Shown: positions 1 to 10,342 of the stretch, piece after piece
Numbering within the stretch: the stretch's first letter is position 1
Layout of the letters: each line of letters begins with the position of its first letter
Assembly: GCF_921293095.1 (NCBI RefSeq)
Contig: NC_060257.1
Location: forward strand, 59,060,968 to 59,124,967
From: Ischnura elegans
Lineage: Eukaryota; Arthropoda; Insecta; Odonata; Coenagrionidae
Direction: 5' to 3'
Length of the DNA stretch: 64,000 bases
Made by a program: the position numbers and the translations under genes
Notes under the pieces: model-generated
The model's input: the letters and a program-made list of their open reading frames with translations, nothing else
Told to the model about the DNA's origin: nothing
Database searches by the model: none

Positions 1-534
1 GAGTGAGTCAGTCACCACGAGGGCTGTATATAGATAGGATTCTCAAAAATGTGATGCGATGAGTCTAAGAGACTCGCCTTGCCCGCATTAGGGTTAAAAT
101 CCTATCTTAATTAACCACCGAAAACGTTAAACAAGGCCACTAAAGACAGAAAAAGGGCGGTGGGAACAAAAGAAAATTGATTGAAAGCTGCCAGGTTGAG
201 GAAGTGGGGGTAGCAGTAGCGGATGCAGACAAAACTCAAGGGGGGGGGGGGGGCGCAAAAGACATCTGAGTCACCTTTACATTTATCGAAATAAACAATT
301 ATCAAGTCACATGCAAAGCTTCAGAAATTTTTACTTAAAGTGATTATACACATATTCAATAGACAATGCCATCTTATGATATAAAAAAGTTACAATTGTG
401 GTTCTGCAATGTTTGGCAATACGGGTGGCCTCGCAAGGGGGGACGCCCCCTGGGCCCCCCAACTGTATCCGCCACTGAGTGGGGGCAGGATAAAGAGAGA
501 GAGGGTTGGGTAAAGGGCCGTCAGCCATGCCTGA
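1..534. other. Gene-free left edge
   Basis: I see no convincing gene. The stretch holds a run of 14 G at 240-253 and a G/C-tract segment near 430-460. The short open frames have no recognisable protein features. Confidence 0.5.
400..477 (-). mobile_element. Terminal fragment of a hAT-type nonautonomous element
   Basis: The segment ends in CGCCACTG (470-477), the reverse complement of the CAGTGGCG terminus of the complete elements at 1522 and 3652. It also has their G/C homopolymer tracts just inside the end. The other terminus is not found, so this is a fragment or a diverged copy. Confidence 0.35.
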
Positions 535-1179
535 AGGCCGTTTTACACGGGGCACGTACTTGCACAATCTGACGTGTGTACGAAGGCGCAATCAAAATTG
601 CGTCGTGTAAAGCGATAAATTGCTAGAACACATGCGAGTATGCGTGGACGTGGGATGGAAAAATTGTCCCTGTTCTAACTTCCTTCATGAATTCGCGCAA
701 TTCCACGCCATTCTATAAATTAATGCAGCTCTAACTTGCGCGATTCCGTGCCCCGTATAAAGGCCGTTTTACACGGGGCACGGAATTGCGCAGGTTAGAA
801 CTGCATTAATTTCTAAAATGGTCTGGAATTGCGCGAATTCATGGACGAAATTAGAACGGGCAATTTCGTCCATGAATTCGCGCAATTCCAGACCAGTTTA
901 GAAATTAATGCAGCTCTAACCGGCGCAATTCCGTACCCCGTGTAAAACGGCCTTTATACGGGGCACGGAATCGCGCAAGTTAGAGCTGCATAAAATTCTG
1001 AAATGGCGTGGAATTGCGCGAATTCATGAAGGAAGTTAGAACAGCGACAATTTTTCCATCTCACGTCCACGCATTCTCACATGTGTTCTAGAAATTCACC
1101 GCTTCACACGACGTAATTTTGATTGCGCCTTCGCACGTACATCAGATTGCGCAATTCCGTGGACCGTGTGAAACGGCCT
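535..1179. mobile_element. Foldback MITE with a second foldback in its centre
   Basis: The left arm (535-757) and right arm (957-1179) are inverted copies over about 220 bases, starting AGGCCGTTTTACACGG and ending in its complement. The flanks read TGA on both sides (532-534 and 1180-1182), which fits the 3-bp target duplication of PIF/Harbinger-type elements. The centre is occupied by another palindrome with the same terminus, so the 645-bp locus is one nested palindrome. No coding capacity is seen. Assignment to a superfamily is inference from the short target duplication. Confidence 0.7.
761..953. mobile_element. Inner foldback element
   Basis: This 193-bp segment starts AGGCCGTTTTACACGG and ends CCGTGTAAAACGGCCT. 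It is palindromic through its middle (near 847-867), so it is nearly all arm. It has the same terminus as the outer element and sits at the outer element's axis, flanked by TAA and TTA. Confidence 0.65.
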
Positions 1180-1521
1180 TGAGACTACGTTTGGGGACCG
1201 TGTTTTTTTTTACGACGCAGTCAAGCACCGTCACCGGAGAGAGGTGGGAAATGCTAGGGAAGGGAAGAAATGGAGGGTGTTTTGGGATGCGTAAGTTGGG
1301 TGTCAGGAAGATCAGCAAAAGGCTGTAGGAGAGAGTAAACGAAGGCATTGGAAAGAAAGATTACTCAGAATGGGGGAACGGGTAGGAGTCCTACAAGAAA
1401 GTTCATTGCTAGAGTAGGAAGTGCCTCTTCATTACGAAAAGCCTGCAAAATAAATTGGTGGTAAATACAGCCCAATATTTAAGATACTCGGTTTCACTTT
1501 CATCTTCGTCGCCGCTGCTGT

Positions 1522-1781
1522 CAGTGGCGTAACTATGGGGGGATGAGGGGATAGATCCCCCTTCCAAAGCCTCTGAGAAATAAAAAATTTATTTAAAACT
1601 ATTGTCTAGTTTTGAACTTTAATAACTGCATCTGCTTAAAGTTAAATTTTTAGAGCCAAAATGATGAAAATTGTATATCCAGGCATGTCATTTTTCAAAA
1701 ATTTTCCCGAAAAAATTGCCGGGCGGGGGGGAGTCGCCACCCCATCCCCCCCCCCAAAGCATATTCATTGTTACGCCACTG
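1522..1781. mobile_element. hAT-type MITE, 260 bp
   Basis: The ends are CAGTGGCGTAAC and GTTACGCCACTG, a perfect 12-bp inverted repeat. The 8-base flanks are GCTGCTGT (1514-1521) and ACTGCTGT (1782-1789), a 7/8 target duplication of the length typical for hAT elements. The inside is A/T rich with G and C runs near the ends. It has no coding capacity. Confidence 0.75.
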
Positions 1782-1789
1782 ACTGCTGT

Positions 1790-3057
1790 CATGTCTAGTA
1801 CCGGCCGCTGCTTCTTCTCCACTGTTTGCAGCTTAGAAACACGCTAGGCACCGATTGAAGCCCTTCGCACATTCTCTGAGGAATTCAGTTCGAGCCCCTA
1901 CCTTACGATACAGCGCTTCCAGGACGAAAGACAGCCAGACACCGCACCTCTTGTGGATATATAGCAACGTAATTACGCGAAAACTTATTGCATAGAATCG
2001 TCATATTCCCGTTCAAATTGACAATAGAGGAGCCATTTCGCCCTCAATATGGATTCTTGTGTAAAATGTTATATCATCTATGATATCCCAACACTTGTTT
2101 TATCATTTATCAACATATTTAGGTGAAGCATTGGTTCACTTTAGTGGATTCCAAAAAAATACCCCAAAACGTGTGATTTAACCTCATTTAGTTTTCGTGT
2201 TTCTTTCTCTATCGTATAGAAAATTATGCAAAGTATCAATTAAGCAATCCATGTTAGCACTAAAAATAAGTCGCGCCATAAGCGTAAAATAAATAGCAGC
2301 GTGGAAAGGACAAACAAAATAACTAATTTCTGATGAAAGTCTGCAGAGAACCCAGAGACTCCTTTAAATATCAGAATCATAAATTTTAATTACATCAGGA
2401 GTTACAAAAAAACGAGGGTAGCCTATCAGGTGAGGTGGAAATTTACTAATTTTACGTGATCCGCAGATCGACAATGAGTCTGATGGGATGACATCGGACG
2501 ACGATTCTTTTAAAATTCGTTTTTTATGATACATGAGAGCGATTTTATTGCAAATCGAACATTATTTTCCTCAATGTTCTTAATATCAGTCATTTTATTT
2601 CATCTAATGTGACTTATCAAATGCATGTAAGCCAAAAATGAGTGAGAGTGAGTATTTTTTCCGATTTTGGTATCTCACCGACTATGCTGATGGTCGCGGG
2701 TTCGAATCTCACCAATTTCATGTCGTAAATTCTACAATGGGTTTTAACTACAATTCATACATCTTTTACCTTAAAATTATACGATTTTAAGCTCTCCATG
2801 AACACCAAATCATCGCCATTCGCAATGACATCTATATCGAGATTTTCTAAAAATTGTTAAAATAATAACAGCTCATAAAATTCTAAAATGAAGAGATATC
2901 GTAAAAATAATGCCAAAATCATATTCAGACGATCAAAATCACTATGGGACATCCACATTTGTTGCTATTTTATGTAAAATTACAACGTTATTAATTTTGG
3001 CCAGCTTTTTTCGATTTGGGACCACTGTGCGCCGCTGCGATAGGAGCCCGACGACGC
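1790..3057. other. Gene-free stretch with a possible SINE relic
   Basis: I see no gene. At 2694-2711 the bases CGCGGGTTCGAATCTCAC resemble an RNA polymerase III B box of a tRNA-derived SINE. No matching A box or tRNA fold is convincing. Confidence 0.4.
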
Positions 3058-3640
3058 GCGCCGGTTTGTTTAATACCGACGAGACATCAAGGTACGAGGT
3101 ACAAGTCGTCTCAATACGCCTTCTTTTTTACCTTCAACCATCCGCCGATTTATATTATCAAATATGAGCGCCCTCGTAGCAGTACACGCGGGATGAATTT
3201 TGCTGTATTCGGGGCGTGGGAGGGGGAGAGGCGAGCGGGGAGGGGACATATGCGTCCACCCCTGTGAAGTAGCATAATAGAAGACAGGACGAACTATAGT
3301 CAAGCATAGGCAATTTCTATGATTTCTTTTGTATGTGCTATTTTTATTTAAGGCTAATCCTATGAAATTTACTGCCTAGCATCGCCTAATATTCATGGAA
3401 TGGCAACCCGGCCATAAGATTATTGCTTCAAGAGTGACTAATTTCACTGGTTTGCCTACATTTTTCCTGAATTCAGAGTATAATTTATAACAGCGGAATC
3501 AATATCCTTGTTTGAGATACTTCTGTATACTGCTATACCTGTTACCGAAAGGAGATTTGACCAATTCATAAATGTATTACGTGATCAATTACTTCGTTGC
3601 TAATTCTAAATGCGTAAATTCTCTGACTGAAATTTACGGA

Positions 3641-4196
3641 ATGCTGACCACCAGTGGCGGAGCTAGGAATATGCTTATAAGAGGGGGGGGATGGGATGGC
3701 CTGGGTGGCGACCCCCCCCCCCTCCCCTTACCAGTCAACTTTTTCGGGAAAATTTTTGAAAAATTGCACGCCTGGATATACATTTTACATAATTTTGGCA
3801 ATAAATATTTAACTTTAGGCAGATGCAGTTATTTAAGTACAAAACTAGGCAATAGTTTCAAATAATTTTTTATTTATCGGTGGCTTTCGGAGGGGGGGGG
3901 ATCTATCCCCTCATCGCCCCATATTCACGCCACTGCTGACCACGGATTACGATGGATGTTTTCTAACCTCTGAGAGCGAAGAAGATCGCAGAACTGCCCA
4001 TACAGCAACTGTCTCAGCATCTTTTTCTCGACGAGCAATTGATAAACGTCGGTCGCGCCGACCCCCACCACCACTACCAAGAAACCAACCGTCTTATCTC
4101 CAGAATACGGAGAAGCGAAGGGTTTCGTACCCAGCTCCCAGACGATTAGCATCTCGTGCCCCGGATGGACGGCAGCAGACAGTCATCCGATCGTGA
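3641..4196 (+). other. Exon-like reading frame split by a MITE
   Basis: An ATG at 3641 leads straight into CTGACCAC, the target site of the MITE at 3652. After the MITE the duplicated CTGACCAC (3936-3943) opens a frame that continues 85 codons to a stop at 4194. The predicted peptide is rich in Arg, Ser and Pro. The frame ends at a good donor (GTGAGT at 4193). In unit B the equivalent frame has lost one base and is closed. I recognise no domain. It may be the first exon of a decayed transposon protein or chance. Confidence 0.25.
3652..3935. mobile_element. hAT-type MITE with perfect 8-bp target duplication (unit A)
   Basis: It begins CAGTGGCGG, ends CGCCACTG, and is flanked by CTGACCAC on both sides (3644-3651 and 3936-3943). 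Runs of G and C lie near the ends. It is the same family as the element at 1522. The unit B copy is at 34721, so it inserted before the duplication. Confidence 0.8.
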
Positions 4197-6274
4197 GTAA
4201 TGAATTGTTAATATTATTTTAAAACGGACGAAGGAGTCGTATAGTCTGTCCAATTCCGGAAGGCGGGTAATGCCTGTTCTATACGCAATGCTCAGCGGCT
4301 GGGATCATCCGTCCCAGCGGCTGATCTTGCCGTGTGGATTATCACGGCTCAGCCGAGCAGACGGGAACCCTACGTCTGCTCGGCTGTGGAGCAGACGTAC
4401 GATTTTCTTCTAAGTGTGGATCTTCTCACTGAGCTCACAAATGATAAATTTAGTGACTCGTGCTAAAATGGGGTTGTGGATGACACCAATGCCCTTGCTA
4501 GAATATTATAATACGTGCATTGTGAACAAGACATTTGAAAGCCTTTACCGTCGCACAGTGGGTTTTGAATCGAAAAAAAGCTGGCCAAAACCTCAAAAAC
4601 GAGTTTTTTGAGATAGGAAGTCGAAACTTCGCATGCGTATTTTCAAATAAATTGAGCACAACTATCCATATTATTTCTTTCCTCTGTCTTCACGTTAACA
4701 ATATATGTGAGGTCAAAGTTGAACAAATTTAGCGAAAAACGACCACCCTCGATTTTTTCTGAAAATTGCCAACTTTATCCTCGTGCAGTGGTTTCATGAA
4801 TAGTTTTATCGACAAAAATGTTATACCATCTTAATTGACACTTCATTGTCTTCCATTTGAAGGGTTTTAAAAGATTTTGTTTCATCAATAACCATAGATA
4901 TATAACAAAATGGCGCAGCCTGTTTTCAGCCCTTTTTTTACATAAACGTAGAGAAAAAGTACATATTAACACGGACTTTCTCTAAGCGACTTATAACACG
5001 TCGTTTTATGAAGCTTCTACATTGTGGATCTAAAGTAAAACCTTCCACCTACTTGCAACCCCGAATTTTAAATCGTTTTTTCGAGCGTGCGGTCTTCTCC
5101 GGTTCTGGCCGGCGGCGGCGGAGAGTACGGCGACGCGGCGAGCGTGTGGATGCGATATGGTCTCATTCACTTTTATAGGCGGATAATAGATATAATAGTC
5201 ATAGAAAATAATCACCAGAAAGTAAAATTAATAAATATTGCTATGAATTACTCTGATTATGCAATCGCTGGGCACTGCAAGAGGTACACTGAAAGGTTTC
5301 TTTCTTTGAGTGCATTCCATATACTACTACGGAGAATGGACTTAAATCGTGTGAACTTAAATCACCAGGAACTTGTATAATTTAGGGATAGAGTTATTTA
5401 TGTTTTTAAGGATCTTGGCTATTAGTAACATGAGGTTATTAAGACGGTATTCATTAGAGGCAAGACTTTGTGACAAATCTGCATATGTACGGGAAAGTTT
5501 AAATCCATGATAAAATAAGAAACGTATTTGCGAAAAAAACTGCCTGAACCAGGCAAGGCGGCTGGAAATCTCTGGTACCAGCATCGCAAAACGAAAACCA
5601 CTGCAGCGGCTTCGCCAAAATTACGCTAATATATTTAGTTTTCCGGCTTTGCAGTAATACCTTTTAACCCATCCGTGATTGTGCGGAGTACCTCAGTTAC
5701 CCCAAATTATGTTAATGTTACATAATTTTTTAAAATTTTGTTCTTTTGTTATTTTTTTGTATTTGAGCTCAACCTCTTTGCCGTTATTTAGGCGACGAAT
5801 GATTTTTTTTTCATTTAAATTGTTTATGAAAACTTCAATTTTTATTAGTGGGGTAACTAAGTTACCCCGCCCCGCTGTTGGCGGGAAGAAAAAAATCTTG
5901 TTTGCTAAATGAGTGCGGGGATAAAAGTTGAAGGAAATAAAATTCTTTATATTATGTAGAACTTCAATAATCCTAATGTTCTACCTGATGGCACCTTTTC
6001 TACACTTTTTTCATAGCATGTTAGTCAATGTACAGTTATAATAGCAAAATATGAAAGATTTCTGCCATTTCGCACAAAATCAATGTACAAATCTAAATGT
6101 GGCCTACAATGTATTCATAAACTATCCAAAGAAGATATTATATCATTAAAAAAGAGCCATGGTTTTGAATTACAGTAAATACTAACGAAGTACAACATAA
6201 AATATATGAATTATAAACGATAAGAGGCATATATAGAGGTCTATACGAGTATTATCGTCTGCCCAATAGGTTGG
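4197..6274. other. Shared intergenic sequence without a recognised gene
   Basis: It is nearly identical to 35230-37307 in unit B. It contains a GC-rich hairpin: CAGCCGAGCAGACG at 4350-4363 pairs perfectly with 4373-4386. Short open frames on both strands show no domain and are not better conserved than their surroundings. Confidence 0.5.
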
Positions 6275-6955
6275 TTTCCTATTTTTTTCAATTGCCTAAA
6301 TCGAAATATTATTACTCCTGGAGTACGTATTTCTCGCTTTTAGATTTTTAAATGACGATATCTATTTTTCGCGATTGAATAAAAAGTAAAAAATTTCAAG
6401 CGGGCGAAAACGCGACGGCTAAGTAGGAATGCTGGGAAAAATCCGCGTGACGTCATTCTGGTTCCGGTTGCGGCTGTGTAATGCCACCTTGGTGCGAGGG
6501 TATGAGCGCCGCTAGGATGCAGGCTTCTAGCAGGTATCAGAGTACCCTGCTAGCAGGTATCAGAGTACCCTGTTAGCAGGTAGCGTTTGGCTTAAATAAG
6601 GATTACTAATACCCTATCAAACGAAGGAAACATTCTGCCCGTAGGCAGTTTTACAGGTGATTATTAAGATATGTTTCCCTGAGCTCTGTGCCTCATGAAT
6701 GCATTGGTAATCTCAGACGATGTAGAACTCCTATCTACTCGTATAGAAACTAGGCTCCTGTGACGTCACGTGGAATGGCATAGCATGGGCGCCAATCTGG
6801 ACTTTTTCAAATGCGGTTAAAATTGACCATTGCCATTCGTCTGAACTGAACTAAAACCAAAAATTTGTATATTATGAATACACTATTGGTGGGTGACAAA
6901 TCTCAATCAATACCTTTCGTTTTCTTTGATGAAGGAATCTACTGTATTGCTCAAG
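6275..6955 (+). mobile_element. Single arm of a large foldback element (unit A)
   Basis: This segment matches either arm of the complete foldback at 32152-33836, from TTTCCTATT to the region around CTTTGATGAAGGA. No second arm lies nearby. Near 6530-6580 a 21-bp unit containing AGCAGGTATCAGAGTACCCT is repeated in tandem. Confidence 0.65.
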
Positions 6956-6959
6956 ATAC

Positions 6960-7267
6960 CTAAATCTAGACCCTACCCTCCGAGTCTCTTGCGATAACCA
7001 GCCCAATTCGTTTAGCTTTTATGTAACGCTTTCAGAACGCCAGTAGCAGTTCACGATGAACCACGCAGCTTTTTTTAGTATTTTATTAAGTTCGCGGTTC
7101 AAGTCTTCATGCACCGAATCCCATATGCTCGCTGCATATTCAAGGTTCGGCCGGATTGGTCCGAAATAGCAAATGTACTATTTCATACAAAAATGTTCTC
7201 ACAACATGCTTGACAAACCCCGACTTCTTCACGACCATCTTCAGGTACTCAGGTCTCATAACATATA
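6960..7267 (-). mobile_element. CR1/jockey-like LINE reverse transcriptase remnant
   Basis: Read on the minus strand, the frame contains RPNLEYAASIWDS and, after about 40 residues, KLNELGWLSQETRR. These match the C-terminal part of non-LTR reverse transcriptases (RP.LEYA..WD ... L..LGW..LE.RR). One stop codon interrupts the frame. The hAT MITE at 7276 was inserted directly next to it. Confidence 0.6.
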
Positions 7268-7275
7268 GATGCAAG

Positions 7276-7767
7276 CAAGGCCGTAGCCAGGGGGGGGGGG
7301 ATCAAGGGGGATTGATCCCCCCCGAAATGAAAAAAATTACATACGTACTTTATGCTTGCTTGATGCTCACGCGACGATATTATATAACGGCGCAGGGTCA
7401 TCTAGTAGTCCAATGCGACTTAAGTCAATAATTATCCAAGCGAATTCGTAGGTGCAGTGTGTGTAGTTGTAGTGCAGTGTGTGAAATAATAGTGCTGTGA
7501 ATTAGTAGAGAGGTGATGACTTATGAGCCTCCTGAGGGACCGCAGAGTTCACATCGACACCGAGGAGTTTATTCGTTTGGTCGCTGCAAAAAAAGCTAAA
7601 AGGCTAAATTCAATTTTATAATAATATTTTTATATTTTCCTTAAAGGGTTTATAATAAATATGTGTATTTAACCGTAAACGCTATTTTATTTAGCTTATA
7701 AAAATAACTTTATTTTTGTCTACTATTCCATAAACCCCCCCGAAAATATTTTCTGGCTGCGGCCTTG
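7276..7767. mobile_element. hAT-type MITE, 492 bp, perfect 8-bp target duplication
   Basis: The ends CAAGGCCGTAGCCAG and CTGGCTGCGGCCTTG are inverted repeats with one mismatch. GATGCAAG flanks both sides (7268-7275 and 7768-7775). G and C runs lie inside each end. A truncated inverted copy lies at 53907. Unit B lacks this locus because a 1.9-kb segment (A 6702-8610) is missing there. Confidence 0.85.
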
Positions 7768-7775
7768 GATGCAAG

Positions 7776-8867
7776 ACATATCCTACAAAGGGTTCCCTCA
7801 GCAGCTCTTCGATTAATTTTTAATGAATAGGGTACACGATATATGGCTAGATTTGCGCCAAGCATTACCTCAGACGAATATTCCGACCGTCATTTGCTGT
7901 GCATATAAAGTAGTATTCAGGATAATTTATATGCAATTCCACACTACCCCACAAGCCGCCTAAAAAGGCGTGTGGCAGGGAGTGTTAGGACACCAGCCGT
8001 TAAAAGCAAACACCCTCAAAAGTAATTTACGCCCAGCATTATTTTAGATAGCCATCTATTATTAAATTTTAACCATTTTTGTAAACCCATAATATATTAA
8101 CTTTCATTGAAGAGCCATCTGAATGATTACAATCTTTTTAGTTTTTGAGAATTTGCTTGCGGGGATAACTACTCCATTAATCCGCCAATGCACCATGCTT
8201 TCCTAATCTAATTTTATCTCTTATTGGTATGGATGGGGTGCGGCTGCCTTGGTAATGAATCATCTTCTAGTCATTCGACTGAGATATCGTGCTGTTTACT
8301 CAACGCAGCAGCAGTCGCAAGAGCAAATTTCGTAAATAATGCCTTAAATCGGTATATTCTTCATAATTCAGTACTATTCCAATCGATCGATATGATAGTA
8401 TTTACTATTACAACATCTCACTATGTAAGGCTTATCAAATTTATTTTGTAACTGTTTATTCATAGTTAACGATGTAAATGATGGTATTCCTCAGTGTACA
8501 TCATTATTTGAAGTGAATTAAAGAAGCCATATATATTTTCGTGATGCGGGTCCTATGACAACGAGCTGTGATATCGGAAATGATGCGAAAAGCGACGGCG
8601 GTAGGGACCGTGTGATTCTGAAAAATGATCACTCGAGCGATCACTTTTCCGGTCGCGGAAAATTTGAATGATCACTAAGAGGGACGGAAAAAATGATGGT
8701 GTATTTCAGGCTTAATATTGTTCAATATCTACGAGTGACCGGATACGTCGGGTGAATCTTCAAGCCAAGCATATTTTTAGATGAAGGAGAATAGAAATAC
8801 TATTTCTCATAAACCTCATAACTAAACGCATTCCCTTCCCAGATTCAAAAAAATAAACATCTTACCT
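7776..8867. other. Gene-free stretch
   Basis: No convincing gene is seen. Part of it (to 8610) is absent from unit B. 8611-8867 matches B from about 37725. Confidence 0.45.
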
Positions 8868-9074
8868 TTGAGATATTTATTTGTTCATAAGGTCCTTGGG
8901 GTATTTTATATTAGAAGTGGTGAAAAGAACTTACCAAGATTAAATAATCTCCATTATTGTAATAATGCTCACATGCCCAGACCAAGAACAGAATTATTTA
9001 AACAAAGCTTCCAATTTTTGGGACCGCAAATTTACGGTGAGTTACCAAAATACATAACTGACGAAAAGAATTAA
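8868..9074 (+). mobile_element. LINE reverse transcriptase C-terminal scrap (unit A)
   Basis: The 68-residue frame contains PRPRTELFKQSFQFLGPQIY then GELPKYI, the usual end of CR1/jockey-type reverse transcriptases (RT..F..SF...G..LWN.LP..I). The rest of the element is not recognisable. The copy at 37982 in unit B shows that it predates the duplication. Confidence 0.5.
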
Positions 9075-10211
9075 TACAGATATTGCAAAAGGGTCATGAT
9101 ATGGTTTTCTGTTCAATATTTTGTTTCAAATGGCCAGTGGCCATTCTTAATTTAGGTTACTTTTCTTGCTCTCTGTCACAGCTTCGGTTAGTTTCTGCCG
9201 TCCTCTTAAGAGAAGGAATTAATAATTTACCGTTGCCACGTTAACGTTTGTTAATTTTATTAATAATATTTTCGTATACAACTCAACAAAAGGAGTTTCA
9301 AGTGAATTATTGGTGCTTGCCTCCGTATGTTTCAGCAATAGTTAGGTTCGTTTGTCCCCCATGACAAGCAGCGACCTCGGTGCCGCTTCCCTGGTGTGAT
9401 CTGGTGGCCGATATAGATTCTCTATTCCAGGAAGATAAATATTTTGAAAATAGAATACAAGTTTGGGGCATAAAGGCCGCCACACGCCTAAGCCATTGTC
9501 CACTGTACATTTTTAAGTTAACAATTTATGTCGAAAACAGTAAAAGGGTTCATTATTAAATTAAACCTGAGGGTATATTACTAAAATACTGACTCGCTAT
9601 TGTAAAAAAATGTACTTTTTGGGTCTGAGGTAACTCGGGCTTCACATCGTGTGTTGGATGGATTTGCCATTTTACTCCTGCATTAGAGCAAATGAACTAC
9701 TTCATGCATGTACAACGTTTACACTTGAAACAAATATTTAATACATATAACCTTAATGCTAAATCAATTTAGTAAGTAATAAAATAGTAATGCATTTAAT
9801 GCTGGAAATAATTATCAATATTTACAGCTTGAATGAATGAAGTTTGAATGAGATTCTCATTGCCAGCGGATAAATCTGAGAAATATTCCTAGCGGCCCAG
9901 TTTTGCTCTGAAGCAACATGCAGTAAAATCTACGTGTGAGGGAATGTTGAAAATATTATAATAACGTATTCTGATGGTTTTTATTTACGCAACCTGACGA
10001 AAAAAAATTAAATAAAATCATGGCAAAACATATTCGATTTTAAAGGTTTAAGTGTTTACTATTTCATCAAAGCCGAGGATATGTTACTAAAATACTAATT
10101 CACCATTGTGAAGAAAAATACTTTTTGGGCCTGAGGGAACTCGGGTGTGTCGGATAGCATTTCTGATAATATAATAGCTGTTGACTACGTTTCTGGTTTT
10201 CCATTTTTTCC
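9075..10211. other. Upstream region of PGRP-like gene A
   Basis: It is shared with 40855-42097 in unit B at high identity, apart from small changes and the palindromic insertion at 41568 in B. No protein is recognised. A possible TATA-like sequence (ATATAATAG) lies near 10168-10176, but no transcription start can be proven. Confidence 0.4.
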
Positions 10212-10235
10212 AGGATGAGAATCGAAAGAGCTTAA
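10212..10235 (+). promoter_or_regulatory. Leader splice acceptor and short upstream frame (gene A)
   Basis: A pyrimidine tract ending CCAG (AG at 10212-10213) precedes the leader and suggests an acceptor of a 5' untranslated exon. Right after it, ATG at 10215 opens a six-codon frame closed by TAA at 10233-10235. Both features are kept in unit B (AG at 42098-42099, ATG at 42101). They could lower translation of the main frame. Confidence 0.35.
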
Positions 10236-10312
10236 ACCCAAGGTTTGGCGACGCGAGGAGGTGGTTTCTCCATCAGTGTAACCGAGGTTTAACCTCCGCT
10301 TTTGGAAGGATT

Positions 10313-10342
10313 GGGAAGTATGGAGTGGGGAAGTATGGAGTG
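10313..10342 (+). repeat. 15-bp tandem repeat at the start codon of gene A
   Basis: GGGAAGTATGGAGTG occurs twice back to back. It places a second in-frame ATG at 10320, five codons upstream of the ATG at 10335. Unit B has one copy and only the ATG at 42195, so I take 10335 as the ancestral start. Confidence 0.85.

Noticed and set aside
2694-2711. tRNA gene
   Set aside because: Only a B-box-like motif is present. No cloverleaf or A box at the right spacing could be found, so it is listed only as a possible SINE relic.
9307-9510. 67-residue minus-strand frame shared by both units
   Set aside because: It is open in both copies (also 41025-41228), but identity is no higher than in the flanking DNA and no domain is seen, so conservation is explained by the duplication.
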